A stretch of 64,000 bases of DNA from Microbacterium sp. XT11 (GTDB taxonomy: Bacteria; Actinomycetota; Actinomycetes; Actinomycetales; Microbacteriaceae): contig NZ_CP013859.1 of NCBI RefSeq assembly GCF_001513675.1, positions 63,081-127,080 of the forward strand, read 5' to 3'. The translations under genes were made by a program, and so were the position numbers. The notes beneath the pieces were generated by a model, which worked only from the letters and a program-made list of their open reading frames with translations, had not been told where the DNA came from and did not search any database. Within the stretch, counting starts at the first letter, position 1. Each line of letters opens with the position of its first letter. This document shows, piece by piece, positions 33,179 to 42,508 of this stretch.

Positions 33179-35986
33179 ATGGCTCGACCCGCCAAGCGCC
33201 TGCAGCAGCTGCTGGAGGAGATCGACCGCACGCCGTGGGGACCGGCGGAGCAGGCCCTCGTGTCGGAGGCCGTCGCGCTGGCGGTCGAGCTGGGTGACGA
33301 GCGCCTGGAGTACGAGGCGCGCATGCGGCAGACGGCATCCGCGAACATGAACGGCGCGACCGACGTCATGCTCAACTCGTTCGCGTGGTGCCTCGCCCAT
33401 CACGACGCCGACCCGCAGCGCTTCCCCGCCGACCTCGGCTACGGCGGCGCCGACCTCATGTGGCAGTTCAAGTGGATGGCCTCGGCGCTGCGCTCGTCTC
33501 CCGCTTTCTCCGGCGAGCAGATCACGGCGGTGCTCGACGACATGGAGGCGCATTACCGGGCTGCGGGCCTCGGCCTGAGCGGCGTGCTGACGGCGCGCTT
33601 CGAGGATGCCTGGGACGCCGGCCGTCTCGACGACGCCGAGGCGCTGCGGGTGCAGCTGGAGGCCACGCCGCGCGATGATCACAGCCACTGCGACGCCTGC
33701 GGCCGGAGCCAGTTCGCCGGCTTCTTCGCCGAGACCGATCGCGACGCCGACGCCATCCGGCTCGTCGAGGAGATGATCGAAGGCGGGTTCTCGTGCGGCG
33801 AGGAGCCGGAGCACGCCCTGTCGCGTGTGCTCCTGCCGTATCTGCGCGCCGGCAGGTTCGACGACGCGAAGACCGCCCACCTGCGCAGCTACCGGCTCGC
33901 GAAGGACAACCCCGACAACCTGCGCATCGTCGCCAACAACATCGTCTTCACGGCCGTCACGGGCAATGAGGCGCGCGCCCTGGCGCTCGTCGAACGCCAC
34001 ATCGGCTGGCTCGCGCACGACGGGCTCAACGTCGACGCCCACTTCGCCGCCCTGGCCGCATTCGCCCTCGCACTCGACCGCGTCACGGCGGCGGGCCACG
34101 GCTCGACCCCTGTGCGCGGAGCCGACGCCCCTGCGCTGCGTCCGCTCCTGGGCGACCACGAGGGGGCGTGGAGCGCCGAGGAGCTGGCCGCGGCGTCGTG
34201 GGAGGCCGCCGCGCGCATCGGCGCCGCCTTCGACGAGCGCGACGGGACAGACGGGCACGCCAGGAGCCTCGAGCGCATGCGCGCGCTCCGGGAGGAGAGC
34301 TACGACGTCCCCATCCGGTCGGACGCCTTCGTCCCGACGCCCGCGGCGACGGAACCTGCGGATGCCGAGGGCTGGTTCGACCGCGTCATGAACCTCGCGC
34401 AGTACGGCGCCGAAGAGGAGACCCTGCATGGCCTCCCCCGCGCTCTCGAGGTCGCCGACCCCGCCAAGCGCGCGCAGCTGCTCTCGATGCGGATCGGCGT
34501 GCTCATCGCGCTCGACCGCGAGGACGAGGCACGAGAGATCCTGCCCGAGCGTCTCTCGGCGCTCCGTGAGGCTGGACTCGACGCCCAGGCCGATCTCGAG
34601 TCGCGTCTCGGCCTCGCCACCTTCGGAGACTCGTCTCCCGAGGCGGTCGCCGGCCTCGACCGAGAACTCGCCGCCGCCGGCGCGCTCCCTGCGTGGTCAC
34701 GCGGCGATCTCGCCCTCAGCCGCGCGTTCCAGCACCTGCGAGGCGACAACGGCGACGAGACGGATGCCGCGCTCGAGCTCGCCGAGCAGGCCGCGCGCGC
34801 GTTCGCCGAGGCCGGAGACGCGCGCCTGTCGAACACCACGACCCTTCTGGCGATCTCCGCGATGCTCAACCGCGGCGACCTCGAGGCGGCCGGTGCCCTT
34901 CTCGACCGTCTGCTCGCGCAGGACGACGTCAGCGACGGGCATCGCGCGCGGGCCCTGCAGACGAGGGCGCGCGTGCGCGGTGGCGCCGGAGACTACGTCG
35001 AGGGCGCGGCGGATGCCGATGAGGCGTGCCGCCTCCTCACGCTGCTTGGCGCGACATCCGCCCTCGCCTCCGCGCATCTGCTCGCCGGCGCGCTCTGGGA
35101 AGACGCGGGCGACGCCGACAAGGCCCTCAGCCGGTACCGCCTCGCGTCACGGCTGCTGGCGCAGCGCGGTGAGGACGCCGCGCCCGCCGACTTCCGGCTC
35201 GCTCGCGCCATGCTCGCGGTCGGAGACGCCGAGGAATCGGCCGAGCTGTTCGGCACCGTGCTGGAGCGGGAGGAGCAGTCCGATGTGCCTGCGGGCTCCC
35301 GCGCGATGACGGCGTCGATGCTGGGGCGCGCGCTGAGCGGCGCGGGCGAGTGGGGGCAGTCGGCGGGCGCCTACGGTTACGCGGCCGAGCTCTTCGGGGA
35401 GGCGGAGCAGCACGCCGACCAGGCCATGGCGCTCACGGAACGAGCCAAGATCCTGGCCCGGTTCGACGAGCACGACGAGGCCATCGAGCTGCTGGAGTCC
35501 GCGGCCGAGATCGTCCGTCGCGACCCGGAGGCTGTCGGCACGCTCGCCGACGTGCTGCACAACCTGGGCCAGGCCTACGGCGCGCGAGAAGACGAGCGGG
35601 CGTTCGCGCTGTTCGACGAGGTCGCCGAGCTCGCGCGGCAGCATGAGGCCGGCTGGCTGCTCGCAGACGTCACCGACTCGAGGGCGCGCGCCCTGGCCGC
35701 GTTCGGCCGCGTCGACGAGGCCGTGGCCGCCGCGCTGACCGCGGCCGACGCGTTCGCCGAGCTCGGCGACGCCGGTGCTGCGGGAGGATCCGAGCTGTTC
35801 GCCGCGCGCGTGCTCGCGTCGTCCGAGCGGGGTGCCGACGCGGTGCCGCTCTATCGGGCCGCGATCGAGCACGGCGCGGCGGTTCCGCCCCTGCGTCAGG
35901 TGGCCGCGCTCGAGCTCGGCGACGTCTTCGAGGCGCTCGGGCGCCACGGCGAGGCCGCGGAGGTCCGCGCGCTCATCGAGAGCTGA
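33179..35986 (+). CDS. Large tetratricopeptide-repeat protein, partner of the HSP90 homologue
   Basis: A 935-residue all-helical soluble protein made of TPR-like units. Examples are AGRFDDAKTAHLRSYRLAKDNPDN (about residue 225), DEHDEAIELLESAAEIVRRDPEAV (about 760) and GRVDEAVAAALTAADAFAELG (about 840). Residues 166-174 read DDHSHCDAC, a possible His/Cys metal site early in the protein. No enzymatic domain is visible. AAAGGA lies just before the ATG at 33179. TPR co-chaperones bind HSP90 in eukaryotes through an EEVD tail, which this HSP90 lacks, so another contact would be needed. Confidence 0.85.
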   Translation: MARPAKRLQQLLEEIDRTPWGPAEQALVSEAVALAVELGDERLEYEARMRQTASANMNGATDVMLNSFAWCLAHHDADPQRFPADLGYGGADLMWQFKWMASALRSSPAFSGEQITAVLDDMEAHYRAAGLGLSGVLTARFEDAWDAGRLDDAEALRVQLEATPRDDHSHCDACGRSQFAGFFAETDRDADAIRLVEEMIEGGFSCGEEPEHALSRVLLPYLRAGRFDDAKTAHLRSYRLAKDNPDNLRIVANNIVFTAVTGNEARALALVERHIGWLAHDGLNVDAHFAALAAFALALDRVTAAGHGSTPVRGADAPALRPLLGDHEGAWSAEELAAASWEAAARIGAAFDERDGTDGHARSLERMRALREESYDVPIRSDAFVPTPAATEPADAEGWFDRVMNLAQYGAEEETLHGLPRALEVADPAKRAQLLSMRIGVLIALDREDEAREILPERLSALREAGLDAQADLESRLGLATFGDSSPEAVAGLDRELAAAGALPAWSRGDLALSRAFQHLRGDNGDETDAALELAEQAARAFAEAGDARLSNTTTLLAISAMLNRGDLEAAGALLDRLLAQDDVSDGHRARALQTRARVRGGAGDYVEGAADADEACRLLTLLGATSALASAHLLAGALWEDAGDADKALSRYRLASRLLAQRGEDAAPADFRLARAMLAVGDAEESAELFGTVLEREEQSDVPAGSRAMTASMLGRALSGAGEWGQSAGAYGYAAELFGEAEQHADQAMALTERAKILARFDEHDEAIELLESAAEIVRRDPEAVGTLADVLHNLGQAYGAREDERAFALFDEVAELARQHEAGWLLADVTDSRARALAAFGRVDEAVAAALTAADAFAELGDAGAAGGSELFAARVLASSERGADAVPLYRAAIEHGAAVPPLRQVAALELGDVFEALGRHGEAAEVRALIES

Positions 35987-36016
35987 GCCGACGGGCGCCG
36001 GGCGTCTGAGCGCGAG

Positions 36017-37741
36017 TCAGAACAACTGGCGCCAGTTCGCCCTCGCCAGGTCGAGCAGCTCGTCGCCGCGCCCCGACATGACGGTGCGGATGGCATACAG
36101 CGCGAAGCCCTTCACCTGCGCGGCCTCGATCGCCGGGGGCATCGACAGCTCCTGGCGCTCGGTCACGACGTCGAGCAGGGCGGGGCCGTCGTGTGCGAGC
36201 ACCTCGTCGAGGGCTGCGGGCAGCTCGTCGCTGCGCTCGACACGTCGGGCGAAGATCCCCATGGCTTCGGCGATCGCGGCGAAGCTCGGGTTCTCCAGCC
36301 CCGTGCCGTAGGTCACGAAGCCCGCCGCCTTCATCTCCAGCTCGACGAAGTTCAGCGACGAGTTGTTCACCACCACGGTCTTCACTGGCAGGCCGTTCTG
36401 CGTGAGGGTCAGCAGCTCGCCGAGCATCATCGCGAGACCGCCGTCTCCGGCGAGCGCGACCACCTGGCGGTCGGGGTGGGCCACCTGGGCGCCGATCCCG
36501 TGCATGAGCGCGTTCGCCATCGATCCGTGGTTGAACGACCCGATGAGGCGACGACGCTCGGTCATGCTGAGGTAGCGCGCGGCCCACACGGTCGGCGACC
36601 CGACGTCGGCTGTGAAGACGGCGTCGTCGTCTGCGCGCTCGTCGAGCAGGCGAGCGAGGTACTGGGGGTGGATCGGCCGGGATCCCTTCGACGGCACGGC
36701 CAGCTCGTCGAGCTTGGCGCGCGTCTTGCGGTAGTGCGCCGTTGCGTCGTCGAGGTGGCCGCGGTCGGCCTTCTCGGCCAGCCGCGGCAGCAGGGCCTCG
36801 GCGGTGGCGCGCACGTCGCCGACGAGGCCGAGATCGAGCGGATGCCGCTTGCCGAGCTGCGAGCCGCGGATGTCGACCTGGATGGTGACGGCGTGGTCGG
36901 GGTAGAACTGCTCGTACGGGAAGTCGCTGCCGAGCACGAGCAGGGTGTCGGCGGCCTCCATCGCACGGTACCCCGAGGCGAAGCCGAGCAGACCCGTCAT
37001 GCCCACGTCGAACGGGTTGTCGTACTCGATGAACTCCTTGCCGCGCAGCGCGTGGACGATGGGAGCGCCCAGCCGGTCCGCGAGCGCGATCACCTCGTCG
37101 TGGGCCCCTTCGACACCCGCTCCGGCGAGGATCGTCACCTTCTTCGCGGCGTTCAGCATGGTCGCGGCGCGCTCGAGCTCCTCCCCCGACGGCACCACGA
37201 CCGGACGCGTGCGGCGAACGACCACGGCACGGTCGTCGTCGATCTCGGCGAGCGCGACGTCACCGGGGATCACCAGCACCGCGACACCGCGCTGTTCGAC
37301 GGCGGCGCGCATCGCGACCTCCATGAGGCGGGGCATCTGACGCGGGTCTGCCACGTACTCGACGTACACGCTGCACTCGCGGAAGAGCTCCTGCGGGTGG
37401 GTCTCCTGGAAGTACTCCGTGCCGATCTCGAGCGTCGGGATGTGCGCGGCGATCGCGAGGACCGGGACACGCGAGCGGTTGGCGTCGTAGAGGCCGTTGA
37501 TGAGGTGGAGGTTGCCCGGGCCGCACGAGCCGGCGACGACGGCGAGCTCGCCCGTCAGGCCGGCATCCGCCGCGGCGGCGAAGGCCGCGGATTCCTCGTG
37601 GCGCACGTGCACCCATCGGATGCGCCCGTCCTTGCGCAGCGCGTCTGTGAAGCCGTTGAGCGAGTCACCGGGAATGCCGTAGACGCGGTCGATCCCGTTG
37701 GCGTGGAGAGTCCTGACGATGTTCTCTGCGACGGTGGCCAT
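36017..37741 (-). CDS. poxB: Pyruvate dehydrogenase (quinone) / pyruvate oxidase-type ThDP enzyme
   Basis: A 574-residue thiamine-diphosphate and FAD enzyme that converts pyruvate to acetate and CO2 at the membrane with quinone as acceptor. HEESAAFAAAADAG holds the ThDP-activating Glu (about residue 50). GDGGLAMMLGELLTLTQNGLPVKTVVVNN is the ThDP/Mg motif. The FAD-binding central domain and a C-terminal helix (LLDLARANWRQLF), likely for membrane contact, follow. ATG at 37741; upstream is a repeat-filled gap. An acetolactate synthase-like enzyme is less likely given the C-terminus. Confidence 0.9.
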   Translation of the reverse strand: MATVAENIVRTLHANGIDRVYGIPGDSLNGFTDALRKDGRIRWVHVRHEESAAFAAAADAGLTGELAVVAGSCGPGNLHLINGLYDANRSRVPVLAIAAHIPTLEIGTEYFQETHPQELFRECSVYVEYVADPRQMPRLMEVAMRAAVEQRGVAVLVIPGDVALAEIDDDRAVVVRRTRPVVVPSGEELERAATMLNAAKKVTILAGAGVEGAHDEVIALADRLGAPIVHALRGKEFIEYDNPFDVGMTGLLGFASGYRAMEAADTLLVLGSDFPYEQFYPDHAVTIQVDIRGSQLGKRHPLDLGLVGDVRATAEALLPRLAEKADRGHLDDATAHYRKTRAKLDELAVPSKGSRPIHPQYLARLLDERADDDAVFTADVGSPTVWAARYLSMTERRRLIGSFNHGSMANALMHGIGAQVAHPDRQVVALAGDGGLAMMLGELLTLTQNGLPVKTVVVNNSSLNFVELEMKAAGFVTYGTGLENPSFAAIAEAMGIFARRVERSDELPAALDEVLAHDGPALLDVVTERQELSMPPAIEAAQVKGFALYAIRTVMSGRGDELLDLARANWRQLF

Positions 37742-37813
37742 GTCTTCGACCCTACGCCCGTGGCAGCGCCGTGGGGCCGGCATCCGTGTGCGCCCGTCTG
37801 CGCCCTCGCGGCC

Positions 37814-37912
37814 CGCATCCCGCCGACCACGCGGATCCCGCTCACCACGCGCATCCCGCTCGCCAGGCGCATCCCGCTCACCACGCGCATCCCGCTCACG
37901 CGCATCCCGCTC
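37814..37912. repeat. 18-bp minisatellite upstream of poxB
   Basis: The unit CGCATCCCGCTCACCACG is repeated in four full copies with small changes (37814, 37832, 37850, 37868) and two 13-bp partial copies (37886, 37899). It lies in the 347-bp gap 37742-38088, which holds no gene. Spacing and homogeneity do not suit a CRISPR. Confidence 0.9.
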
Positions 37913-37913
37913 A

Positions 37914-37990
37914 GTTTGTCGGGAGGATTGCGGTTTGTCGGGAGAAATCACTGGTTTTCGGACGATATCCGCCCGGACTCCCGACAAAAC
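37914..37990. repeat. TTTGTCGGGAG motif, two direct and one inverted copy
   Basis: TTTGTCGGGAG appears at about 37915 and 37934, and its reverse complement CTCCCGACAAA at about 37979. The second and third copies could form a long hairpin around the sequence between them. This may be a REP-like element or an operator. Confidence 0.6.
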
Positions 37991-38047
37991 GACGCCGGCC
38001 CGGGGCGCCGGCCCGCGACGGCAGCCCCGCCCGCGCGCGGGCACGAG

Positions 38048-38076
38048 AAAGGGCGGATGCCGCAGCATCCGCCCTT
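38048..38076 (-). terminator. Terminator of the putrescine/GABA operon
   Basis: AAGGGCGGATGC / GCATCCGCCCTT, a perfect 12-bp stem with a 4-base loop, followed on the minus strand by TCTC. It lies 13 bp past the last gene of the six-gene operon. Confidence 0.85.
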
Positions 38077-38088
38077 CTTCGTGCCAGG

Positions 38089-39450
38089 TCAGGCGACGCG
38101 GATGAGCTTCTTGTTGACGAACTCGTCCGCGGCCAGCAGACCCAGCTCGCGCGAGGTGCCGCTGCGCTTCACGCCGCCGAAGGGCAGCTCCGGGCTGTCG
38201 GCGAGCACGACGTTGACGTAGACCATGCCTGCCTCGATGCCGTTCGCGACCCGTTCCGCCTGCTCGGCATCGGTGGTGAACACGTACGAGCCGAGGCCGA
38301 ACGAGGTGTCGTTCGCAAGCTCGACCGCGGCCTGTTCGTCGGCGACGCGGTACACGACCGCGGCGGGGCCGAAGAGCTCCTCGCGGTACACGTCCATGTC
38401 GCTCGTGACGTCGGCCAGCACGGTGGGCGCGAAGAACGCACCGTCACGCGTGCCTCCCGTGAGCAGGGTCGCGCCCTGCGCCACGGCGGTGTCGATCTGC
38501 TGCTGCAGGCGCTCCGCCGCGGCAAGCGACGAGAGCGGCCCGAGCACGGTGTCGTCCTGCATCGGATCGGTGGCCTGCACGGCCGCCAGAGCCGCGACGA
38601 ACTTCTCGACGAAGGCGTCGTAGAGGCCGTCGACGATGATGAACCGCTTGGCGCCGTTGCACGACTGGCCGTTGTTGTCGAGGCGCGCGTCGACCGCCGC
38701 CTGCACCGTGGCGTCGAGGTCGTCGGTCGAGAGCAGGATGAACGGGTCGGATCCGCCGAGCTCGAGCGCCACCTTCTTGAGGTTGCGCCCCGCGACCTCG
38801 GCGACAGCGGCGCCCGCACGCTCCGACCCTGTGACCGACACGCCCTGCACGCGCGGGTCGGCGATGATGTCGGCCGACTGCTCGTTCGTGGCGTACACGT
38901 TCACGTACCCGCCGTCGGGGAGCCCCGCGTCGCGATAGATCTCCTCCAGCAGAGCCGCCGACTCGGGACACTGCGGAGCGTGCTTGAGGATGATCGTGTT
39001 GCCGACCGCGAGGTTGGGGGCCGCGAAGCGAGCGACCTGGTACGCCGGGAAGTTCCACGGCATGATGCCGAACAGTGCGCCCAGCGGGGCCCGACGGATC
39101 ACCGCGGTGCCGTCGCCGGCGATGTCGAGCGGCTGGTCGGCAGTGATCGCGTCGATGTTGTCGGCATAGAACTCGATGATGTCGGCGGCGAAGTCGACCT
39201 CACCGGCGGCGGCCGCGAGCGGCTTGCCCATCTCGCGCACGATGATCTCCGCGAACTCGTCGCGACGGGCGCGGTGCCCCTCGGCGATGCGGCGGATCAC
39301 GGCGGCGCGCTCGGCCACCGGGGTGCGACCCCACACGGATGCCGCGGCGTGCGCCCTCGCGACGGCATCGTCGATCTGCGCATCCGTGAAGGTGTCGTAG
39401 GTCGCCAGCGTCTCGCCGGTGGCGGGGTTGATGACGGCGTAATCGGTCAT
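38089..39450 (-). CDS. NAD(P)-dependent aldehyde dehydrogenase, succinate-semialdehyde type (GabD1-like)
   Basis: A 453-residue aldehyde dehydrogenase, the short class typical of GabD1/Sad. Cofactor site FGIMPWNFPAYQVARF, catalytic Glu in ALELGGSDPF (about residue 227) and catalytic Cys in NNGQSCNGAKRF (about residue 261). Likely oxidises succinate semialdehyde to succinate, the last step of GABA breakdown. It is the last gene of the operon, 25 bp after the second dehydrogenase, so one of the two probably serves 4-aminobutanal instead. Confidence 0.88.
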   Translation of the reverse strand: MTDYAVINPATGETLATYDTFTDAQIDDAVARAHAAASVWGRTPVAERAAVIRRIAEGHRARRDEFAEIIVREMGKPLAAAAGEVDFAADIIEFYADNIDAITADQPLDIAGDGTAVIRRAPLGALFGIMPWNFPAYQVARFAAPNLAVGNTIILKHAPQCPESAALLEEIYRDAGLPDGGYVNVYATNEQSADIIADPRVQGVSVTGSERAGAAVAEVAGRNLKKVALELGGSDPFILLSTDDLDATVQAAVDARLDNNGQSCNGAKRFIIVDGLYDAFVEKFVAALAAVQATDPMQDDTVLGPLSSLAAAERLQQQIDTAVAQGATLLTGGTRDGAFFAPTVLADVTSDMDVYREELFGPAAVVYRVADEQAAVELANDTSFGLGSYVFTTDAEQAERVANGIEAGMVYVNVVLADSPELPFGGVKRSGTSRELGLLAADEFVNKKLIRVA

Positions 39451-39475
39451 GCGTGTCGTCCTCTCGGGCTGCCGG

Positions 39476-40942
39476 TCAGGCGACCGGGATCAGCGTGTAC
39501 TTGGTGGACAGATACTCGTGGATGCCCTCGAACCCGCCCTCGCGGCCGACGCCCGACTGCTTGACGCCGCCGAAGGGAGCCGCGGCGTTCGACACCACGC
39601 CCACGTTGAGTCCCATCATGCCCGTCTCGAGCCGATCGATCATCCGCTGGCCGCGCTGCAGGTTCTCGGTGAACACGTACGAGACCAGGCCGTACTCGGT
39701 GTCGTTGGCGAGACGCACGGCCTCGTCCTCGGTCTCGAACGTCGCGATCGCGAGAACAGGGCCGAAGATCTCCTCGCGGAGGATCGCGGAGCCGGGCACC
39801 ACATCGGTGAGGACCGTCGGCTCGTAGAAGGTGCCTGTGCCCTCGAGCGCCTTCCCGCCGGCGAGCAGCTTCGCACCGCGCTCGACGGCGTCACCGACGA
39901 GCTCTTCGGCCTTGGCGACCGCGTCCGCGTCGATGAGCGGGCCGATGGTCACGCCCTCCTCGGTGCCGCGGCCGATCTTCATCGCCTGGACGCGCTCGGT
40001 GACGCGACGGCCGAACTCGTCGGCGACGTCCTTGTGCACGATGAAGCGGTTGGCGGCGGTGCAGGCCTGGCCGATGTTGCGGAACTTCGCGGCGAGCGCG
40101 CCCTCCACGGCCTTGTCGAGGTCGGCATCCTCGAAGACGACGAACGGCGCGTTCCCGCCGAGCTCCATCGACACCCGGAGCACGCCCTCGGCCGCCTGCG
40201 CGATGAGCTTGCGCCCGACCTCGGTGGAGCCGGTGAACGAGAGCTTGCGCAGACGCGGGTCGGCGATGATCGGGCCCGACAGGGCGCCGGAGCGCGAGGT
40301 CTGCACGACGTTGACGACGCCGGCGGGAAGGCCGGCCTTCTCGAGCAGCGTGGCGAAGAAGATCGTGGTGAGCGGAGTCAGTGCCGGCGGCTTGATGACG
40401 ACCGTGCAGCCCGCGGCGAGCGCGGGGGCGATCTTGCGGGTGGCCATCGCGAACGGGAAGTTCCACGGGGTCACGAAGAACGAGGGGCCGACCGGACGCT
40501 GCGACACGACCATGTGGCCGGTGCCCTCGGGGTTCAGCCCGTAGCGGCCGTTGATGCGCACCGCCTCCTCGCTGAACCAGCGCAGGAACTCTCCGCCGTA
40601 CACCACCTCGCCGCGCGCCTCGGCGAGCGGCTTGCCCATCTCGAGGGTCATCAGCAGCGCCAGGTCCTCCTTGTGCTCCTGCACGAGGTCGAACGCGCGG
40701 CGCAGGATGTCGCTGCGCGTGCGCGGCGCGGTGGCCGCCCACGATTCCTGGGCCGCGACGGCCGCGTCGAGCGCACGGATGCCGTCGGCCGGCGTCGCGT
40801 CGGCGATCGTTCGGATGACGGCGTTGGTCGACGGGTCGTGCACGTCGAACGTGGCTCCGGTCTCGCCGTCGATCCATTCGCCGCCGATGAAGAGTCCTGT
40901 GGGGACGCTGTCGAGCAGCGCCTGCTCGGTCTGGGTGCTCAT
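39476..40942 (-). CDS. NAD(P)-dependent aldehyde dehydrogenase (GabD2 or aminobutyraldehyde type)
   Basis: A 488-residue aldehyde dehydrogenase of the class that includes mycobacterial GabD2. FFVTPWNFPFAMATRK is the cofactor site, SMELGGNAPF carries the catalytic Glu and NIGQACTAANRF the catalytic Cys. Within the operon it could oxidise 4-aminobutanal (product of the amine oxidase) to GABA or share succinate semialdehyde with its neighbour. Sequence alone does not decide. Confidence 0.87.
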   Translation of the reverse strand: MSTQTEQALLDSVPTGLFIGGEWIDGETGATFDVHDPSTNAVIRTIADATPADGIRALDAAVAAQESWAATAPRTRSDILRRAFDLVQEHKEDLALLMTLEMGKPLAEARGEVVYGGEFLRWFSEEAVRINGRYGLNPEGTGHMVVSQRPVGPSFFVTPWNFPFAMATRKIAPALAAGCTVVIKPPALTPLTTIFFATLLEKAGLPAGVVNVVQTSRSGALSGPIIADPRLRKLSFTGSTEVGRKLIAQAAEGVLRVSMELGGNAPFVVFEDADLDKAVEGALAAKFRNIGQACTAANRFIVHKDVADEFGRRVTERVQAMKIGRGTEEGVTIGPLIDADAVAKAEELVGDAVERGAKLLAGGKALEGTGTFYEPTVLTDVVPGSAILREEIFGPVLAIATFETEDEAVRLANDTEYGLVSYVFTENLQRGQRMIDRLETGMMGLNVGVVSNAAAPFGGVKQSGVGREGGFEGIHEYLSTKYTLIPVA

Positions 40943-40975
40943 GGGGTTCTCTTTTCTCTGGGGGATGTGTCGGGG

Positions 40976-42508
40976 TCAGCGACGACGACGGATGCTCGGC
41001 GGTGCGTCCATCGCGAGCGTCTCGCCGCGGAAGAAGGCCGGGCGACGGATGGCCTGCCAGATCATGATCACGACGCCGACGCCGATGATGGTGACGCCGA
41101 GCACGAACACGAGGCCGATGCCGCCGATGCTCGAACCGCTGCCGTAGGCCGGGTCCATCGAGTCGACGAGCGTCGTCACGAAGAGCACGGCGAGGATGCC
41201 GCCGCCGATCAGCGGGAACAGGAACGTGAAGAAGAAGCTCCGCGCCGAGTCGAACCACTGCTTGCGGAAGTACCACACGCACGCAAAGGCGGTGAGTCCG
41301 TAGTAGAAGCAGATCATCATGCCCAGCGACAGGATCGTGTCGGTGAGCACGTTCTCGCTGACCAGCCGCATGACGGCGTAGAACACCGAGGCGACGACGG
41401 CCGACACGATCGTGGCGTATCCGGGCGTGAAGAACCGCGGGCTCACCTGCGCGAACTTCTTCGGCAGCGCGCCGTAGTACCCCATGGCGAGGAGCGTGCG
41501 GGCGGGGCCGACCGCTGTCGACTGCAGCGAGGCGGCCGAGCTCGACAGCACCGCGAGCGACACGAGGAACGCGAGAGGTCCGAGCACGGGGTCGGACAGC
41601 GCGAAGAAGACGTTGGCCGAGATGTCCTCGTTCGCGAGACCCAGGGCCCCGGTGCCGACTCCGGCGAACATGATGAGTCCGATCGAGAGCAGCAGGTAGA
41701 GGCTGACGACGACGACCACCGTGACCATGGCCGCACGGCCCGGCGTCTTCGCGGGGTCCTTCGTCTCCTCGTTCATTGTGAGCACGACGTCCCAGCCCCA
41801 GAAGATGAAGATCGACAGCGAGAGGCCGGCGGCGAAGGCACTGAACGACGACACCTCGAACGGGTTGAACCACGACCACGAGAACGCCGTCGGGTCCGGC
41901 GCGTCGCCCTGCACGGCCTTGACGATCGCCGCGACGGCGAACACGACGAGCACGAGCACCTGGAAGCCCACGAGGATGTACTGGAACTTCTGCGTGGTCT
42001 GCATGTCGCGGTACGACACGAGCGTGGCCCCGAGCATGAACAGCAGGCACACAGCCACGTTGATGAACGGGTTGAACGCGAGATCGGCGATGTCGGGGTT
42101 GCCCGTGACCTGCGAGATGAGCAGGAACAGGAACTCCACGGCGATGCCTGCGAGGTTCGACAGCACGATGACGGTGGCGGCGATGAGGCCCCAGCCGGTC
42201 ATCCAGCCGATCCACGGCCCGAAGGCGCGCACACCCCATGTGAACGAGGTGCCGGAGTCGGGGATCTCGCGGTTGAGCTCACGGTATCCGAAGGCCGTGA
42301 GCAGCATCGGGATGAAGCCGACCAGGATGATGGCCGGCACCTGGGTGCCGACCTCGGCGACGGTCGGGCCGAGGGATGCCGTGAGTGTATAGGCGGGTGC
42401 GATCGTCGAGATGCCGATCACCACGGCCCCGATCACGCCGACGGCACCGGCGCTGAGGCCCTTCTGGGAGACGCCGGTGGTGACGGCGGAATCGGTGGTG
42501 CTCATCAT
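40976..42508 (-). CDS. APC-family amino acid/polyamine permease
   Basis: A 510-residue permease with about 12 to 14 hydrophobic segments. Helix 1 has GAVVIGISTIAPAYTLTASLGP, the substrate-binding broken helix of APC transporters; later FIFWGWDVVLTMNEETKDP is the conserved helix 6 region. Given its operon it should import putrescine or GABA. ATG at 42508 or 42505 overlaps the stop of the universal stress gene. Confidence 0.9.
   Translation of the reverse strand: MMSTTDSAVTTGVSQKGLSAGAVGVIGAVVIGISTIAPAYTLTASLGPTVAEVGTQVPAIILVGFIPMLLTAFGYRELNREIPDSGTSFTWGVRAFGPWIGWMTGWGLIAATVIVLSNLAGIAVEFLFLLISQVTGNPDIADLAFNPFINVAVCLLFMLGATLVSYRDMQTTQKFQYILVGFQVLVLVVFAVAAIVKAVQGDAPDPTAFSWSWFNPFEVSSFSAFAAGLSLSIFIFWGWDVVLTMNEETKDPAKTPGRAAMVTVVVVVSLYLLLSIGLIMFAGVGTGALGLANEDISANVFFALSDPVLGPLAFLVSLAVLSSSAASLQSTAVGPARTLLAMGYYGALPKKFAQVSPRFFTPGYATIVSAVVASVFYAVMRLVSENVLTDTILSLGMMICFYYGLTAFACVWYFRKQWFDSARSFFFTFLFPLIGGGILAVLFVTTLVDSMDPAYGSGSSIGGIGLVFVLGVTIIGVGVVIMIWQAIRRPAFFRGETLAMDAPPSIRRRR

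Noticed and set aside
37814..37912. Regular short repeats as a CRISPR array
   Set aside because: Units are contiguous 18-mers without spacers, and no cas genes are present.
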